Positions 27,945 through 37,923 are shown, counted from the stretch's first letter. The stretch is 64,000 nt of DNA from Thalassobacillus sp. CUG 92003 (GCF_013618635.1 NZ_JABLSJ010000005.1:62001-126000); one strand, 5' to 3'. Translations and numbers: made by a program. The notes: generated by a model from the sequence alone, not told the origin.

Positions 27945-28397
27945 TTATTTTTCGTTTTTACCTAACACTCTATTGACTCTTTTACGCAGCATTTTCATAC
28001 CGCCTCCGCCTGCCTGAAAATGGCGGAGATTCCCCTCTGAATCGAATACGTAGTAAGCAGGAACATATTGGTTTTCAAAAGCATCCGTCAACTTATGTTG
28101 ATTATCAACGAAAATCGGCTGGCTGATGCCATGCTCGTCTGCTACTTCTTTAATTTGATCTAAATCTAGATCTTTCTCAGAGCGCGGCATATGCACGGCG
28201 ACCACATTTAAATCGTTACTGTATTCATCTCTGAACTCATTAACATTTGGCATGGCTTCCTTGCATAAGCCACAGCTTACTGACCAAAAATGGATCAAGG
28301 TAGGCTTGTCTCCTGTTAAATCCTCTTTTGAAAGTCCATTGGAGTTCAGCCATTCTGTTTCGCCTTGTAATTCTGGCATTGGAGCTCGTAATTTCAT
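27945..28397 (-). CDS. ykuV: Thiol-disulfide oxidoreductase YkuV
   Basis: A 150-residue cytoplasmic thioredoxin-like protein of the TlpA/redoxin group, without signal peptide. The active site is SCGLCK (Cys42, Cys45), in the context HFWSVSCGLCKEAMP; NVVAVHMPRSEKDLD and FENQYVPAYYVFD match B. subtilis YkuV closely as I recall it. It reduces disulfides. It follows ykuU and is separated from it by a hairpin that probably lowers its expression. The order ykuT-ykuU-ykuV is kept, with ykuT divergent. Confidence 0.93.
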   Translation of the reverse strand: MKLRAPMPELQGETEWLNSNGLSKEDLTGDKPTLIHFWSVSCGLCKEAMPNVNEFRDEYSNDLNVVAVHMPRSEKDLDLDQIKEVADEHGISQPIFVDNQHKLTDAFENQYVPAYYVFDSEGNLRHFQAGGGGMKMLRKRVNRVLGKNEK

Positions 28398-28435
28398 AGT
28401 GCGTTTCCTCCTTCATACATGATTGGCCTGGATTG

Positions 28436-28469
28436 AAAAGGGCCTAACACGGTATGTTAGGCCCTTCTG
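28436..28469 (-). terminator. Attenuating hairpin between ykuU and ykuV
   Basis: AAGGGCCTAACA pairs perfectly with TGTTAGGCCCTT, loop of about five bases, followed on the minus strand by only four T. Read-through to ykuV is likely. Confidence 0.75.
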
Positions 28470-28490
28470 GCACTTTAAAGTATACGTTGA

Positions 28491-29033
28491 TTAAAGTGTT
28501 TCTTGTCCTGGCTTCCAGTTTGCAGGGCAAAGTCCGCCAGTTTGAAGAGCTTGCAATACGCGTAATGTTTCATCGACATCACGACCGATATTATTGTGGT
28601 TAACCACTTGATATTGCAATTCACCTTCAGGACTGATGATGAACAAACCGCGAAGCGCAACGCCTTCCTCTTCTACTAAAACACCATAGTCTTTAGAAAC
28701 TTGATGATTCGTATCAGCGGCCAGCGCATATTCCAAGTCGCCTAGCCCATTATCCTCGCGAGATGTGTTGATCCATGCAAGGTGAGTATGAATGGTATCA
28801 GTTGAAACACCGACTACTTCTGCATCCAAATCGTCAAATTCATCAAAACGATCGGAAAGTGAAGTGATTTCAGTCGGGCATACAAATGTAAAGTCCATCG
28901 GATAAAAGAATAGGACTGTCCATTTATCATTCTTCATGTTTTCTTCTAGAGAAACTTTTCCGAATTCTTTGTTTGAAAGTACCGCATCCATTTCAAAGCG
29001 AGGTGCTTGTTTTGCTACCATGCGTTCTGCCAT
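28491..29033 (-). CDS. ykuU: 2-Cys peroxiredoxin YkuU
   Basis: The 180-residue AhpC/TSA family protein reduces peroxides. The peroxidatic Cys52 lies in FTFVCPTE and the resolving Cys169 in GGLCPANW near the C terminus, so it is a typical 2-Cys enzyme. GLFIISPEGELQYQVVNHNNIGRDVDETLRVLQAL is the usual C-terminal block. TTGACT-N18-TATAAT lies upstream. Its reductant may be YkuV, by neighbourhood only. Confidence 0.94.
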   Translation of the reverse strand: MAERMVAKQAPRFEMDAVLSNKEFGKVSLEENMKNDKWTVLFFYPMDFTFVCPTEITSLSDRFDEFDDLDAEVVGVSTDTIHTHLAWINTSREDNGLGDLEYALAADTNHQVSKDYGVLVEEEGVALRGLFIISPEGELQYQVVNHNNIGRDVDETLRVLQALQTGGLCPANWKPGQETL

Positions 29034-29096
29034 GAAAATCCCTCCAAAAAATAGTGTTAGATTTATTATTAACCTGTCCGGTTAAACACGTTTACC

Positions 29097-29126
29097 ATTA
29101 TAACCACAGTTCCTGATTAAAGTCAA
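29097..29126 (-). promoter_or_regulatory. Sigma-A promoter of ykuU
   Basis: On the minus strand TTGACT (29126-29121) and TATAAT (29102-29097) are separated by 18 bp. The start of ykuU is about 64 bases downstream. The remaining divergent region 29130-29366 shows nothing else of note. Confidence 0.65.
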
Positions 29127-29366
29127 TGTTACGTAATAATGAATTTAATTTGCTGCCCAACCGCTCAACTCCAGATTTCCTTATTCAGTATTACCCGCGT
29201 ACATTCTCATTAAACACGAATAATTAAGAGATGTAAAATGATTTGAATTTAATCCTCACGGGTAAACCCATACTACTTGTTGAAACAATCACTATCAATT
29301 GCAACCTCTAATTGTTTCAGCTATCCTAATATTCGACACTATTTACATAACAGAAAGGGGACCCCT

Positions 29367-30215
29367 ATGAATTTATTTGAAGAAGGTTTTGAGTTGAATC
29401 TTGCAGAATTAACGAGTTTACTGATCAGTGTCGGGCTAAAGATACTTGTTCTAATCATTGCATTCATGATCATCGGTCCAATTGGGAAACGTCTGATTAC
29501 CGCTTCGCTTAACCGAATGGGGGAACGACGTAAACTCCCTGAAGGAAGAACAAAAACATTGGAAAAACTATCCATTAACATCTTCTCTTATGTATTAATG
29601 TTTCTATTCATTGTCATGCTTCTTGATTTGATCGGCTTGCCTGTTATGCCGTTACTCGCTGGTGCTGGTATTCTAGGTTTAGCACTTGCGTTTGGTGCGC
29701 AGGGACTTGTCTCTGACATCGTGACAGGATTTTTTATTTTGCTGGAACGTCAGATTGATGTAGATGATTATGTGACGGCTGCTGACTTTGGGGGTATTGT
29801 TGAGGAGGTTGGTCTACGAACAAGCAGAATCCGCGCTTTTGACGGCACACTGCACTTCATACCGAACCGCAATATTTCCAGTGTCAGCAACCATTCCAGG
29901 GGCAATATGCGAGCACTTGTCGATATCGGGATTGCTTATGACGAGAACATCGATGAAGCAATGGAAGTCCTTAAAAAAGTAGCTGATGATTTCACTGAAG
30001 ATGAACGTTTTAAGGAAGGACCAGATGTATTAGGGGTTCAAAGTCTCGGCTCATCCGATGTGGTGATCAGGGTGCTCGGTAAAACTGAAAACATGGCGCA
30101 ATGGGCCGTGGAACGAGATTTACGAAAAGCGATGAAACAAGCTCTTGATGAAGCAGGCATCGAGATTCCTTTCCCTCATCACGTTTATATGGAAAAGAAA
30201 TACGAAACGCAATAA
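29367..30215 (+). CDS. ykuT: Small-conductance mechanosensitive channel (YkuT, MscS family)
   Basis: The 282-residue product has three transmembrane segments; the third, LLAGAGILGLALAFGAQGLVSD, is the pore helix with the MscS glycine/alanine pattern, followed by the beta domain with GGIVEEVGLRTSRIRAFDG and IPNRNIS. It opens on membrane tension to release solutes after osmotic downshock. ATG at 29367 has AGAAAGGGG upstream. It is divergent from ykuU, as in B. subtilis it neighbours ykuU. Confidence 0.92.
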   Translation: MNLFEEGFELNLAELTSLLISVGLKILVLIIAFMIIGPIGKRLITASLNRMGERRKLPEGRTKTLEKLSINIFSYVLMFLFIVMLLDLIGLPVMPLLAGAGILGLALAFGAQGLVSDIVTGFFILLERQIDVDDYVTAADFGGIVEEVGLRTSRIRAFDGTLHFIPNRNISSVSNHSRGNMRALVDIGIAYDENIDEAMEVLKKVADDFTEDERFKEGPDVLGVQSLGSSDVVIRVLGKTENMAQWAVERDLRKAMKQALDEAGIEIPFPHHVYMEKKYETQ

Positions 30216-30226
30216 ACCTGTTAAAC

Positions 30227-30519
30227 GAGGTTGGGACAAAACTAAATAAAATACAAAAATTCCGAACGCTTTCCTGAACGTTCGGAATTTCTGTATTTTA
30301 GAGAGTTGTTTAATGACCGCTCCGTCAAAACACTTCGCTTTCCATGGGCACGGCCTCAGCTTCCTCGGAAAGCAAAGAACGCTTTCCTGCGGGATCTTCG
30401 GCTCGCGCTGTTCCCATAGGAGTCTACGTGTTTTGACTACGCTCATGAACATTATTGAATTCATATCCATTTTCAATGTTCGTTTTTTAAAACTTCTCTT
30501 TTACTTATGTCCCACTCTC
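30227..30519. repeat. Intergenic repeat family B, copy 2
   Basis: It begins GAGGTTGGGACAAAAC and ends ACTTATGTCCCACTCTC; the ends are imperfect inverted repeats of one another (GAGNGTGGGACA). Inside, TTCCGAACG/CGTTCGGAA within complementary AT arms forms a terminator-like hairpin, then the GC-rich motif in minus orientation. It starts 11 bases after the ykuT stop, the same situation as copy 1 at 4860. Confidence 0.75.
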
Positions 30520-30595
30520 ATTTAGTAAGGCGCTCTATAACATTTTCTAAGGTGGAGAGGGAATATTCCGGGTAAAACTTATGCCCCAAACTCTT

Positions 30596-31885
30596 TTAAT
30601 GAGCTTCATTCCATGCTTCCACTTTTTTAATTTGGCTATTTTCCATATCGACAATTTTGAACATCAGATCATTGTGGCTGACAACGGTCCCTTCACTTGC
30701 ATCGATGTCATGCATGAAAATCCAGCCTGAGATCGTATCCACATCCTCATTTCTCAATGAGATATCAAAAAATTCATTGACGTCTTGAATGGCAATTTTT
30801 CCTTCCAATAGGAAATGACCATTTTTTAAGCGTTTAATCGACCTCTCTTCCTCGTGATCGAATTCATCTCTAATTTCTCCTACGATTTCCTCGAGGATGT
30901 CTTCGATCGTGACAAGTCCTGACGTCCCACCGTATTCATCGATCAGAATCGCCATGTGTGTTCTTTCTTTCTGCATCCGCACTAATAAGTCATGAACCGG
31001 AACATTTTCAAACACTTTCATAACAGGCCGAATAAACGACCTCACACTTCCGCTAGGCTCGATATCATCATAAAAGAATTCTTTCATATGAATGACTCCA
31101 AGAACATGATCTTTATCATCATCAACGACCGGATAACGGGTGAACCGTTCTTGTTTCATATAACGGATAATAGCTTGTATTGGCGTATGAACATCGATGA
31201 CTGACATTTCAGTGCGGGGGATCATCACTTCTTTTGCCGTCCGATTATCAAATTCAAAAATTCTGTCAACATAGGTGTATTCTGAACGGTTGATTTCACC
31301 TTTTTGATAGCTGTGCGTCAGAATATGGCGCAATTCCTCTTCAGAATGCACTTCCTCTGTTTCCTTCGCCGTTTGAAAACCAGCTAATCGGACAAAAACA
31401 TTCGCAGAACCATTCAGCAGCCAAATAAGCGGATACATTAACTTACTATACAGTATTAAGGGACGTGCAAGCAGTAATGTAATGGACTCCGCTTTTTGAA
31501 TAGCCAATGTCTTTGGAGCGAGTTCCCCTAATACCACGTGTAAAAATGTAATAATGAAAAAGGCCAAACCGAATGAGATCATATGACTGACAGCCTCGGG
31601 CAAATTCAATGGTTCCAAAGCTGGATGCAATAAGACTTCTAATGTAGGTTCGCCTAACCAACCTAATCCCAACGCAGTAATCGTAATCCCGAGCTGGCAG
31701 GCTGACAAGTAATAATCTAGATTACTTGTAATATCCAGCACTTTTTGGGCTTTCGGATCACCTTCGGATGCTTTAGATTGCATTTTTGTTTTCCGTACTT
31801 TGACAATGGCAAATTCACTTGCCACAAAAAAAGCTGTCAGTAGGATGAGTGCGGCCACAGCCAATAATTTTACAGTTATTTCCAT
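30596..31885 (-). CDS. CNNM/CorC-type membrane transporter with CBS pair (Mg2+ efflux MpfA-like)
   Basis: The 429-residue product has an N-terminal DUF21/CNNM domain with about four membrane segments (1-190), starting with [14 protein letters not shown] and [21 protein letters not shown], two CBS domains (about 200-330; [51 protein letters not shown]), and a CorC_HlyC domain (about 345-425). Such proteins export Mg2+ or are annotated as hemolysins. ATG at 31885 follows GGGGGAG. B. subtilis has ykuS at this place, so the gene is an insertion or replacement. Confidence 0.9.
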   Translation of the reverse strand: MEITVKLLAVAALILLTAFFVASEFAIVKVRKTKMQSKASEGDPKAQKVLDITSNLDYYLSACQLGITITALGLGWLGEPTLEVLLHPALEPLNLPEAVSHMISFGLAFFIITFLHVVLGELAPKTLAIQKAESITLLLARPLILYSKLMYPLIWLLNGSANVFVRLAGFQTAKETEEVHSEEELRHILTHSYQKGEINRSEYTYVDRIFEFDNRTAKEVMIPRTEMSVIDVHTPIQAIIRYMKQERFTRYPVVDDDKDHVLGVIHMKEFFYDDIEPSGSVRSFIRPVMKVFENVPVHDLLVRMQKERTHMAILIDEYGGTSGLVTIEDILEEIVGEIRDEFDHEEERSIKRLKNGHFLLEGKIAIQDVNEFFDISLRNEDVDTISGWIFMHDIDASEGTVVSHNDLMFKIVDMENSQIKKVEAWNEAH

Positions 31886-32039
31886 AAATACTTTTCTCTC
31901 CCCCATTACGTTTCTAAAAAGTCGCCATTAGCCATCTAATAAAATGCCTGAGCAATCGATGACGAAACACACGATTAAGTCTGTCTGGTTGTAATCTAAT
32001 AAAGGTATTCCCTTAACTTTTGACACTCGAACGTATTTC

Positions 32040-32086
32040 AAGAAAAAAAGTTAGAGGTCGCCCGTTTATTGTAAACGTTAAACGGG
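32040..32086 (-). terminator. Possible terminator of dapL
   Basis: On the minus strand CCCGTTTA pairs with TAAACGGG, and a T run appears only after about ten further bases, so it is a weak candidate. Confidence 0.4.
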
Positions 32087-32103
32087 TTCGTATTCATTCA
32101 AGC

Positions 32104-33219
32104 TTAAAGATTTCTAAGTGTGTGGTTCACCACATCAACACCGGTTGAAAGTGCCTGTTCATCAGGCATTAACGTAGCTGTATGGAGACCAGTTTCTGAC
32201 TCCACCCCTAACCAAAACATGAAACCGGGAATGTCTTTCAGCATGTATCCGAAGTCTTCACCTGTCATCGCTGCAGAAGCTTCTTGATAAAACGCACCCA
32301 CCTGAGCCGATAAGTCTCTGAATTGTTCTACTAAAGTGGCATCATTATAAACCTGATAATAATTAGAACCATACTCTACTGTAGCTTGACAATCGTGCGC
32401 AATTTCAATTCCGTGCGTCACATTTTCGATATGCTGCTTGACTTGCTGCATACTGGTTTGGGACATAGTCCGGATCGTACCTTCTAGCCTGGCATGTTCG
32501 GAAATAATATTTTGCACAGTCCCACCTGAAATCTTGCCGACAGTTAACACTGCACTATCTAAAGGGTCGACCCTTCGAGCTACGATCTGTTGCAAGTGGG
32601 TCACAAGGTAACTAGCAGCCGTAACCATATCGTGCGTAAGGTGAGGATAGGCTGCATGTCCGCCCTTTCCGGTCAGATCCACAAATAATTCGCTTGTGTT
32701 AGCAAATAAGAGGCCCGGTTTTGACGAAACACGCCCAACGGGAAGTTCAGGGGCAATATGAAGAGCGAAGATTATATCTGGTCTCCACTCTTGCATAATG
32801 TCACTGTTGAGCATAGGTTCGGCCCCGCCAGGCCCTTCTTCTGCAGGCTGAAAAATAAAGAGTATATCGTCATCAGCCGGTTCGTGAGCGAGCTTAGTCA
32901 AAGCTCCGAGGGCAATGGTCATATGAAAGTCGTGGCCGCAAGCGTGCATCTTTCCTTTGTTGTTAGATTGGAAAGAATAATCTGTTTTTTCTTGGATCGG
33001 GAGACCATCTATATCTGTCCGATACCCGATTGTCTTCGTTGGCGAACGCCCTTTGACATGGACAAAGATGCCTGTTTTCCATGTTTTAACCGTTAAGGAT
33101 TCTTGCGGGAGTTCACGAATGCGTTCCATGAGGAAGCGATGGGTTTCATGTTCTTCAAATCCTAATTCAGGTATCTGATGCAAGGCGCGGCGCAGCTCAA
33201 TTAAATTTAATTCTTTCAT
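32104..33219 (-). CDS. dapL: N-acetyldiaminopimelate deacetylase (YkuR)
   Basis: The 371-residue M20-family metallohydrolase removes acetate from N-acetyl-LL-diaminopimelate in the acetylase branch of lysine/peptidoglycan precursor synthesis. Motifs: [38 protein letters not shown] with the metal-binding Cys/His, [14 protein letters not shown], and TGEDFGYM near the end. It lies downstream of dapH with an intervening hairpin; with patA at 51447 the window encodes three consecutive steps. Confidence 0.93.
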   Translation of the reverse strand: MKELNLIELRRALHQIPELGFEEHETHRFLMERIRELPQESLTVKTWKTGIFVHVKGRSPTKTIGYRTDIDGLPIQEKTDYSFQSNNKGKMHACGHDFHMTIALGALTKLAHEPADDDILFIFQPAEEGPGGAEPMLNSDIMQEWRPDIIFALHIAPELPVGRVSSKPGLLFANTSELFVDLTGKGGHAAYPHLTHDMVTAASYLVTHLQQIVARRVDPLDSAVLTVGKISGGTVQNIISEHARLEGTIRTMSQTSMQQVKQHIENVTHGIEIAHDCQATVEYGSNYYQVYNDATLVEQFRDLSAQVGAFYQEASAAMTGEDFGYMLKDIPGFMFWLGVESETGLHTATLMPDEQALSTGVDVVNHTLRNL

Positions 33220-33241
33220 TAATTAGCCTCCTTCTCAGTAT

Positions 33242-33270
33242 GAAAAGGCCTTGCTTTTTTAAGCAAGGCC
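33242..33270 (-). terminator. Attenuating hairpin between dapH and dapL
   Basis: GGCCTTGC pairs perfectly with GCAAGGCC around a run of A, followed on the minus strand by TTTTC. It lies between two genes of one pathway. Confidence 0.75.
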
Positions 33271-33278
33271 AAATCCGT

Positions 33279-33992
33279 TTAATTATCCAGTTTACGAAGC
33301 TCTTGTTTGATCTCTGTTTTTGATTTCGTCTGGTCGTCAATATCTTTGATTTTCTTGGCGGGCGTACCAGCCACCAACGTGTTAGGCGCAACATCTTCTG
33401 TAACGATTGAACCAGCCGCCACCACGGCACCTTCACCAACTGTTACACCTTCTAACACTACCACATTAGCACCAATGACAACGCCGTCTTCGATAACAAC
33501 CGGCTGGGCAGAAGGTGGTTCAATTACACCTGCTAAAACAGTCCCGGCACCAATGTGGCAATTGTCGCCGACTGTGGCTCGTCCGCCAAGAACCACGTTC
33601 ATGTCAATCATTGTGCCCTTGCCTACGACTGAACCAATATTAATCATAGCACCGAGCATAATCACGGCACCGTCACCAATTTCCACTTGATCACGAATAA
33701 CAGCACCTGGTTCAATCCGGGCGTTGACGTTTTTCAAGTCGAGTAAAGGAATCGCAGAATTCCTGCGGTCATTTTCAATAACGTAATCTTCAATCTTGTC
33801 TTTGTTTTGCTCCAATATGGGTTGAACGGTCTTCCATTCTCCAAACAACACACCGGAATTCTGCTCGACGAAATCTTGCACCCCGGCACCGAAATCGATG
33901 TCTTTCAATTGATTCCCTTTCACGTAAACCTTTACGGGAGTTGACTTTTCACTATTTGAAATAAATGAAATAATTTCATTTGCATCCATCAT
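33279..33992 (-). CDS. dapH: Tetrahydrodipicolinate N-acetyltransferase
   Basis: The 237-residue protein has an N-terminal helical DapH domain (1-85) and a left-handed beta-helix (about 90-200) with hexapeptide repeats such as [17 protein letters not shown] and [26 protein letters not shown]. It acetylates tetrahydrodipicolinate with acetyl-CoA, the first step of the acetylated DAP pathway. AGGAGG stands before the ATG. It precedes dapL as in B. subtilis ykuQR. Confidence 0.94.
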   Translation of the reverse strand: MMDANEIISFISNSEKSTPVKVYVKGNQLKDIDFGAGVQDFVEQNSGVLFGEWKTVQPILEQNKDKIEDYVIENDRRNSAIPLLDLKNVNARIEPGAVIRDQVEIGDGAVIMLGAMINIGSVVGKGTMIDMNVVLGGRATVGDNCHIGAGTVLAGVIEPPSAQPVVIEDGVVIGANVVVLEGVTVGEGAVVAAGSIVTEDVAPNTLVAGTPAKKIKDIDDQTKSKTEIKQELRKLDN

Positions 33993-34062
33993 CTTGATCC
34001 TCCTCTTATGTAATATAGAAGCTTTCTATACTGTATCAAAGCAGGTTTCGCATGACAAGAAA

Positions 34063-35556
34063 TTATATATGTTTCCCTCTAGGCAGCAAACGGATTAAGA
34101 GCATCGATACAATCGCTAATACGAGGATGCCCCAATAGACGACATGAAGACCTGAGGTTAACGCACTCTGCAATACATGTGTGGCCTCTTCTCCTAAATC
34201 ATGACGACTTGAAGCCTTTAACAGGATATTGATAGAATCCACCGTGAATTCGTTGTCCAAATCCGATGCTTCAATATCTTCTTGAATGTTAGCATTCAAG
34301 ATTCCCCCAAGAAGCGCTGCGCCTAATGCGCTCCCCAACGTACGCATGAACATATTAGCTGCTGTGGCAATCCCGCGCATTTGCCAGCTCACTGTACTTT
34401 GAATCGATACGATGAATGACGTAGTAGACAAGCCCATTCCAATTCCAATGAAAAAAGAGCCTGCTGCCGCCCACAATGGCCCATGTCCCGGACTTAGTGT
34501 TGTAAATACAATACCGCCGAGTACTAGGGAAACGCCACCTATCATAGAAGTAGCCCTGAAGCCGATTCTCAGCAGCAATCGGCCTGCCACCGTAGAAGCA
34601 ATCGGCCACCCGATGGACATAGCCGTCAAGGTAAATCCTGCGACTGTAGCAGATCGTTCCATGACTCCCTGTACAAATGCAGGGAGATAACTAGATACCC
34701 CAATCAGGATCATACCCGTCACCATTGAAGTCACGTTGGCTATGGCAATGGAACGATGCTTCCATATATAGAGTGGCATCATAGGGGATGAGGTGTGAAA
34801 TTGCCGCAGAACAAAAGCTGTCGTCCCGACACATGCGCAAACAACCAAGCATAGCATAGGCCACGACATCCAGGAAATTCTGGTCCCGCCCTCTACAAGA
34901 ATCAGCATGAACGTACTCACGCCTAGTATCAGCCAGATAGGACCGATAAAATCAAGTTTATGGTGCTGTTTTATAATATCTTCCTTGAAAAATATAGTAA
35001 CCCCTGCTAACGCCAACAACCCCAACGGCACATTAAGCCAAAATACATATGGCCAACTTAAGACATCAACAAAAAAACCGCCGAGCGCTGGACCTGAGAC
35101 TGCAGAGATCCCCCAAACACTTGATAAGTATCCCTGTACCTTCGCCCTTTCTTCTTTGTTATATATATCTCCCACGATGGTCGTAGCAATCGGCATCAGC
35201 GCCCCTGCACCTAACCCCTGGACAAGACGGGCCACAATGAGCATGTTCATTGATACAGACAAGGCACAAAGCGCAGCACCTAGCATAAACAACATGATTC
35301 CCATCAAGAAAATAGGCTTTCTCCCAAAAACATCAGAGAGCTTACCGAAAATAAGGACTGTTGCAGCATTTGTTAATAGATATGCTGAAAAAACCCAACT
35401 GTACAGACTGAACCCGCCTAAGTCTGCAACAATACTAGGCATGGCAGTAGAAACAATTGTAGCCTCGATGGCTGCTAAAAACATGGCAAGCATGATGGAA
35501 GCCAGAATTAGCGGCCGATTCAAATGTTTTACATCTTCAGAAGACTGGCCATCCAT
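34063..35556 (-). CDS. MFS drug transporter of the DHA2 (14-helix) family
   Basis: 497 residues with about 14 hydrophobic segments. Motif A is GKLSDVFGRKP, motif C-like GPALGGFFVDVLSWPYVFWLNVPLG is the DHA2 signature, and the N-terminal AMFLAAIEATIVSTAMPSIVADLGG is typical of EmrB-like exporters. It should extrude toxic compounds with protons. It lies between dapH and darB where B. subtilis has other yku genes, so is likely an insertion. Substrate unknown. Confidence 0.88.
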   Translation of the reverse strand: MDGQSSEDVKHLNRPLILASIMLAMFLAAIEATIVSTAMPSIVADLGGFSLYSWVFSAYLLTNAATVLIFGKLSDVFGRKPIFLMGIMLFMLGAALCALSVSMNMLIVARLVQGLGAGALMPIATTIVGDIYNKEERAKVQGYLSSVWGISAVSGPALGGFFVDVLSWPYVFWLNVPLGLLALAGVTIFFKEDIIKQHHKLDFIGPIWLILGVSTFMLILVEGGTRISWMSWPMLCLVVCACVGTTAFVLRQFHTSSPMMPLYIWKHRSIAIANVTSMVTGMILIGVSSYLPAFVQGVMERSATVAGFTLTAMSIGWPIASTVAGRLLLRIGFRATSMIGGVSLVLGGIVFTTLSPGHGPLWAAAGSFFIGIGMGLSTTSFIVSIQSTVSWQMRGIATAANMFMRTLGSALGAALLGGILNANIQEDIEASDLDNEFTVDSINILLKASSRHDLGEEATHVLQSALTSGLHVVYWGILVLAIVSMLLIRLLPRGKHI

Positions 35557-35633
35557 TCACCTTTCTCCTTTAGTTGTATATCATGACGTGTCGAGAGTAA
35601 GTGAAGGTCTCATGAGCTTGCTAACGTCAGATA

Positions 35634-36083
35634 TCAATTCGTGGCCTGAGTGGTATACATTTCTTTGTTCAATTGTTTCAACATTGCTCTTCTTGTCAAT
35701 ATACCATCAAAATAACCCGTTTTATCCGTTACACAAATAAAAGGATGATCTATCACTTTTTTAAGTCCATCCAGGACTGATGCGTCCGGGCTTAAGCACG
35801 GCACATTTGTATTCATAACCTCGCTGACCTGTAAGGCAGATAGTCGATCAAGTTCAAATTGTTCCACACCTAATGTTTCTTCAAGAATCATGCTTTTACT
35901 GATGATACCTTGGAATATATTGGACGTATCAACTACAGGCACTGAAGAATAACCCGTTTTCACGAGTACAAGTAAAGCGTGATCCAACGGGTTCCCTACT
36001 TGCACATGAACTACTTTATCAGAAGGAAACATCAATTCACTAACTGTCATTTTAGCTAACTTTTCACGTTGTAAACTAATCAT
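35634..36083 (-). CDS. darB: CBS-domain protein DarB/CbpB (YkuL), c-di-AMP receptor
   Basis: The 149-residue protein consists of two CBS domains (HVQVGNPLDHALLVLVKTGYSSVPVVD and VSEVMNTNVPCLSPDASVLDGL ... HPFICVTDKTGYFDGILTRRAMLKQLN). It matches B. subtilis YkuL, now called DarB, which binds c-di-AMP and in the unbound form acts on the stringent-response enzyme Rel and on pyruvate carboxylase. ATG at 36083 has AAAAGGAG upstream. Placement between the dap genes and fadH mirrors the ykuL locus. Confidence 0.87.
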   Translation of the reverse strand: MISLQREKLAKMTVSELMFPSDKVVHVQVGNPLDHALLVLVKTGYSSVPVVDTSNIFQGIISKSMILEETLGVEQFELDRLSALQVSEVMNTNVPCLSPDASVLDGLKKVIDHPFICVTDKTGYFDGILTRRAMLKQLNKEMYTTQATN

Positions 36084-36288
36084 GGTGACCACTCCTTTTC
36101 TAACTTGTCACCGTAAAGGTTTAAATGAAAACCAACGTTATTTTAACACAAAACCGATCGATTCACTATTAACAAACCTCCTCATATACAAATATTGGAT
36201 TAGAATAGGAGGGACTGAAGGTATTACTTTTATCTTTTGAGCTGAAACGATATAATAATCACAAAATCAACTGGGGCTGATGAAAATA

Positions 36289-36921
36289 ATGACCCATACG
36301 TTCACAAAAAAAGAAGAAATAGCTAATGCTATTACACATGGCATAGGTGCCTTACTAAGCCTCGTTGCTCTTGTAATTTTAATTGTTTTCACAAGCTTAC
36401 ACGGTAACATCTGGCATATCGTATCGGTCAGCATTTATGGTACGACCATGCTGGTGATGTTTGTTTCGTCTACGTTAGTCCACAGTTTTCCAGCTGGTAA
36501 ACTGAAGGATCTCTTTGAGATATTCGATCATTCGGCAATCTATTTATTTATTGCCGGGACTTACACACCTATCTTGCTCGTTTCCATACGGAGTCCGCTT
36601 TCCTGGACTTTATTTGGTGTGGTATGGGGAATTGCCGTAGTAGGAATTATCTTCAAAGTTTTTTTCGTTAAACGATTTGTCGTCCTCTCCACCTTATTTT
36701 ATGTGTTGATGGGCTGGCTAGTCGTATTAGCCTGGGGGCCCATAACAGCCCAAATCAGTTCAACCGGCGTGACTTATTTGGTGATTGGCGGCCTTTTCTA
36801 TACGGTCGGAGCCATCTTTTATGTGTGGCGGAGCTTTCCCTTTCATCATATGGTATGGCATTTATTTGTACTTGGAGGCTCTCTCCTCCATTTTTGTTTC
36901 ATCTTTTTTCACGTTATATAA
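36289..36921 (+). CDS. trhA: Hemolysin III family membrane protein (TrhA/YplQ)
   Basis: The 210-residue protein has seven predicted membrane segments and the PAQR/hemolysin III marks: EEIANAITHGIGALLS at the N terminus, SSTLVHSFP, FDHSAIYLFIAGTYTP and FHHMVWHLFVLGGSLLHF. Conserved Ser/Asp/His residues suggest a metal-dependent hydrolase in the membrane. Related TrhA has been tied to membrane fluidity control. ATG at 36289 is preferred over 36280 by spacing from GGGG. Confidence 0.87.
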   Translation: MTHTFTKKEEIANAITHGIGALLSLVALVILIVFTSLHGNIWHIVSVSIYGTTMLVMFVSSTLVHSFPAGKLKDLFEIFDHSAIYLFIAGTYTPILLVSIRSPLSWTLFGVVWGIAVVGIIFKVFFVKRFVVLSTLFYVLMGWLVVLAWGPITAQISSTGVTYLVIGGLFYTVGAIFYVWRSFPFHHMVWHLFVLGGSLLHFCFIFFHVI

Positions 36922-36930
36922 AAGACTACA

Positions 36931-36974
36931 CGAAAAAAAGCATGGTCTTTCTAATGAAAGATCCATGCCTTAAT
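36931..36974. terminator. Terminator shared by trhA and fadH
   Basis: GCATGGTCTTTC pairs with GAAAGATCCATGC around the loop TAAT, with an A run before and TTAATTC after. Confidence 0.8.
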
Positions 36975-36993
36975 TCACATTGGCCAAGCCCAG

Positions 36994-37764
36994 TTAAAAC
37001 GGGAATTTATTCAACCATTGGCCGCCATCAAGGGTTACGACTTCACCGTTCATGTATGACGCCTTCTCCGATAATATAAAACTCGCCAATTCAGCTATTT
37101 CTTCAGGTTCACCCAACCGTTGCAGCGGTACCGAGTTTAACGTGCGTTCTGTGGCTTCTTCTGATTGAAATAGTTTGTCCGCTCCCCCTGTCCTGTTGAT
37201 GGGACCGGGGGCAATGGCATTTGCCCGTATGCCATATTTCGTTCCCCATTCAACTGCTAACGTTCGGGTCATCGCAAGCACGCCCGCTTTAGCGGATGCC
37301 GAATGAATCACGCCAGCCCCCGCATTCCAAGCATATGTCGCTACCATATTTAATATGGAGCCTTTCTTATTTTGTGAGATCCAATAATTGCCTACAGCAT
37401 GACTGCAATAGAATGTTCCATTTAACACAATATCAATTACAGATTTCCAACCGTTTGCTGTCAGTTTTTCTGCAGGCGATATAAAATTTCCGGCAGCATT
37501 GTTCACTAACGCATCAATTTGTCCGAACGCCTGATCTGTTTCTTTTACCATCCGTTCGACGTCTTCTATATTTCGTACGTCCATGACAATCGTCAAGATG
37601 CGACTCTCATCAAAGCCTTCACCTATCTCTGATTTAGCTTTGCTCAGTCGTTCCTGATTTCGGCCCGTAATGACCACAGAAGCACCTTCTTGAACAAATT
37701 GCTTTGCCATGTATTTTCCCATTCCACTCGAACCACCTGTAACAATTACAACTTTATTTTCCAT
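36994..37764 (-). CDS. fadH: Short-chain dehydrogenase, probably 2,4-dienoyl-CoA reductase FadH (YkuF)
   Basis: A 256-residue Rossmann-fold reductase with VIVTGGSSGMGKYMA for NADP(H), NNAAGNFI, and the C-terminal PGPINRTGGADKLF typical of the DECR branch, where the usual SDR Tyr-Lys pair is modified (Ser-Ala-Lys in HSASAKAGVLAM). It should act in oxidation of unsaturated fatty acids. AGGAGG stands upstream. It adjoins ykuE as in B. subtilis; the exact substrate is inferred. Confidence 0.88.
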   Translation of the reverse strand: MENKVVIVTGGSSGMGKYMAKQFVQEGASVVITGRNQERLSKAKSEIGEGFDESRILTIVMDVRNIEDVERMVKETDQAFGQIDALVNNAAGNFISPAEKLTANGWKSVIDIVLNGTFYCSHAVGNYWISQNKKGSILNMVATYAWNAGAGVIHSASAKAGVLAMTRTLAVEWGTKYGIRANAIAPGPINRTGGADKLFQSEEATERTLNSVPLQRLGEPEEIAELASFILSEKASYMNGEVVTLDGGQWLNKFPF

Positions 37765-37923
37765 CATTATAACCTCCTTCACTCCCTATTACATTCAAGA
37801 TAGAAAAATGAATTCCTGTTCATTTTAAATAAATTGTCATAACTCTTCCTTATTTCTATCATCGGAGCGTATTCCTAACGTGATATAATGTTGAATTAAT
37901 AGACGGCAAGAAAGGATATTCTT

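Noticed and set aside
27284-28017. Several frames over element 2 (for example 27284-27613 and 27640-28017)
   Set aside because: They overlap inverted repeats and the true ykuV gene; no domain could be seen.
31907-32103. Possible magnesium (M-box) riboswitch before the CNNM transporter
   Set aside because: The region lacks the conserved M-box blocks that I would expect; only a weak hairpin behind dapL is visible.
34907-35740. 277-codon plus-strand frame
   Set aside because: It is antisense to the MFS transporter and darB, which have clear motifs and ribosome sites.
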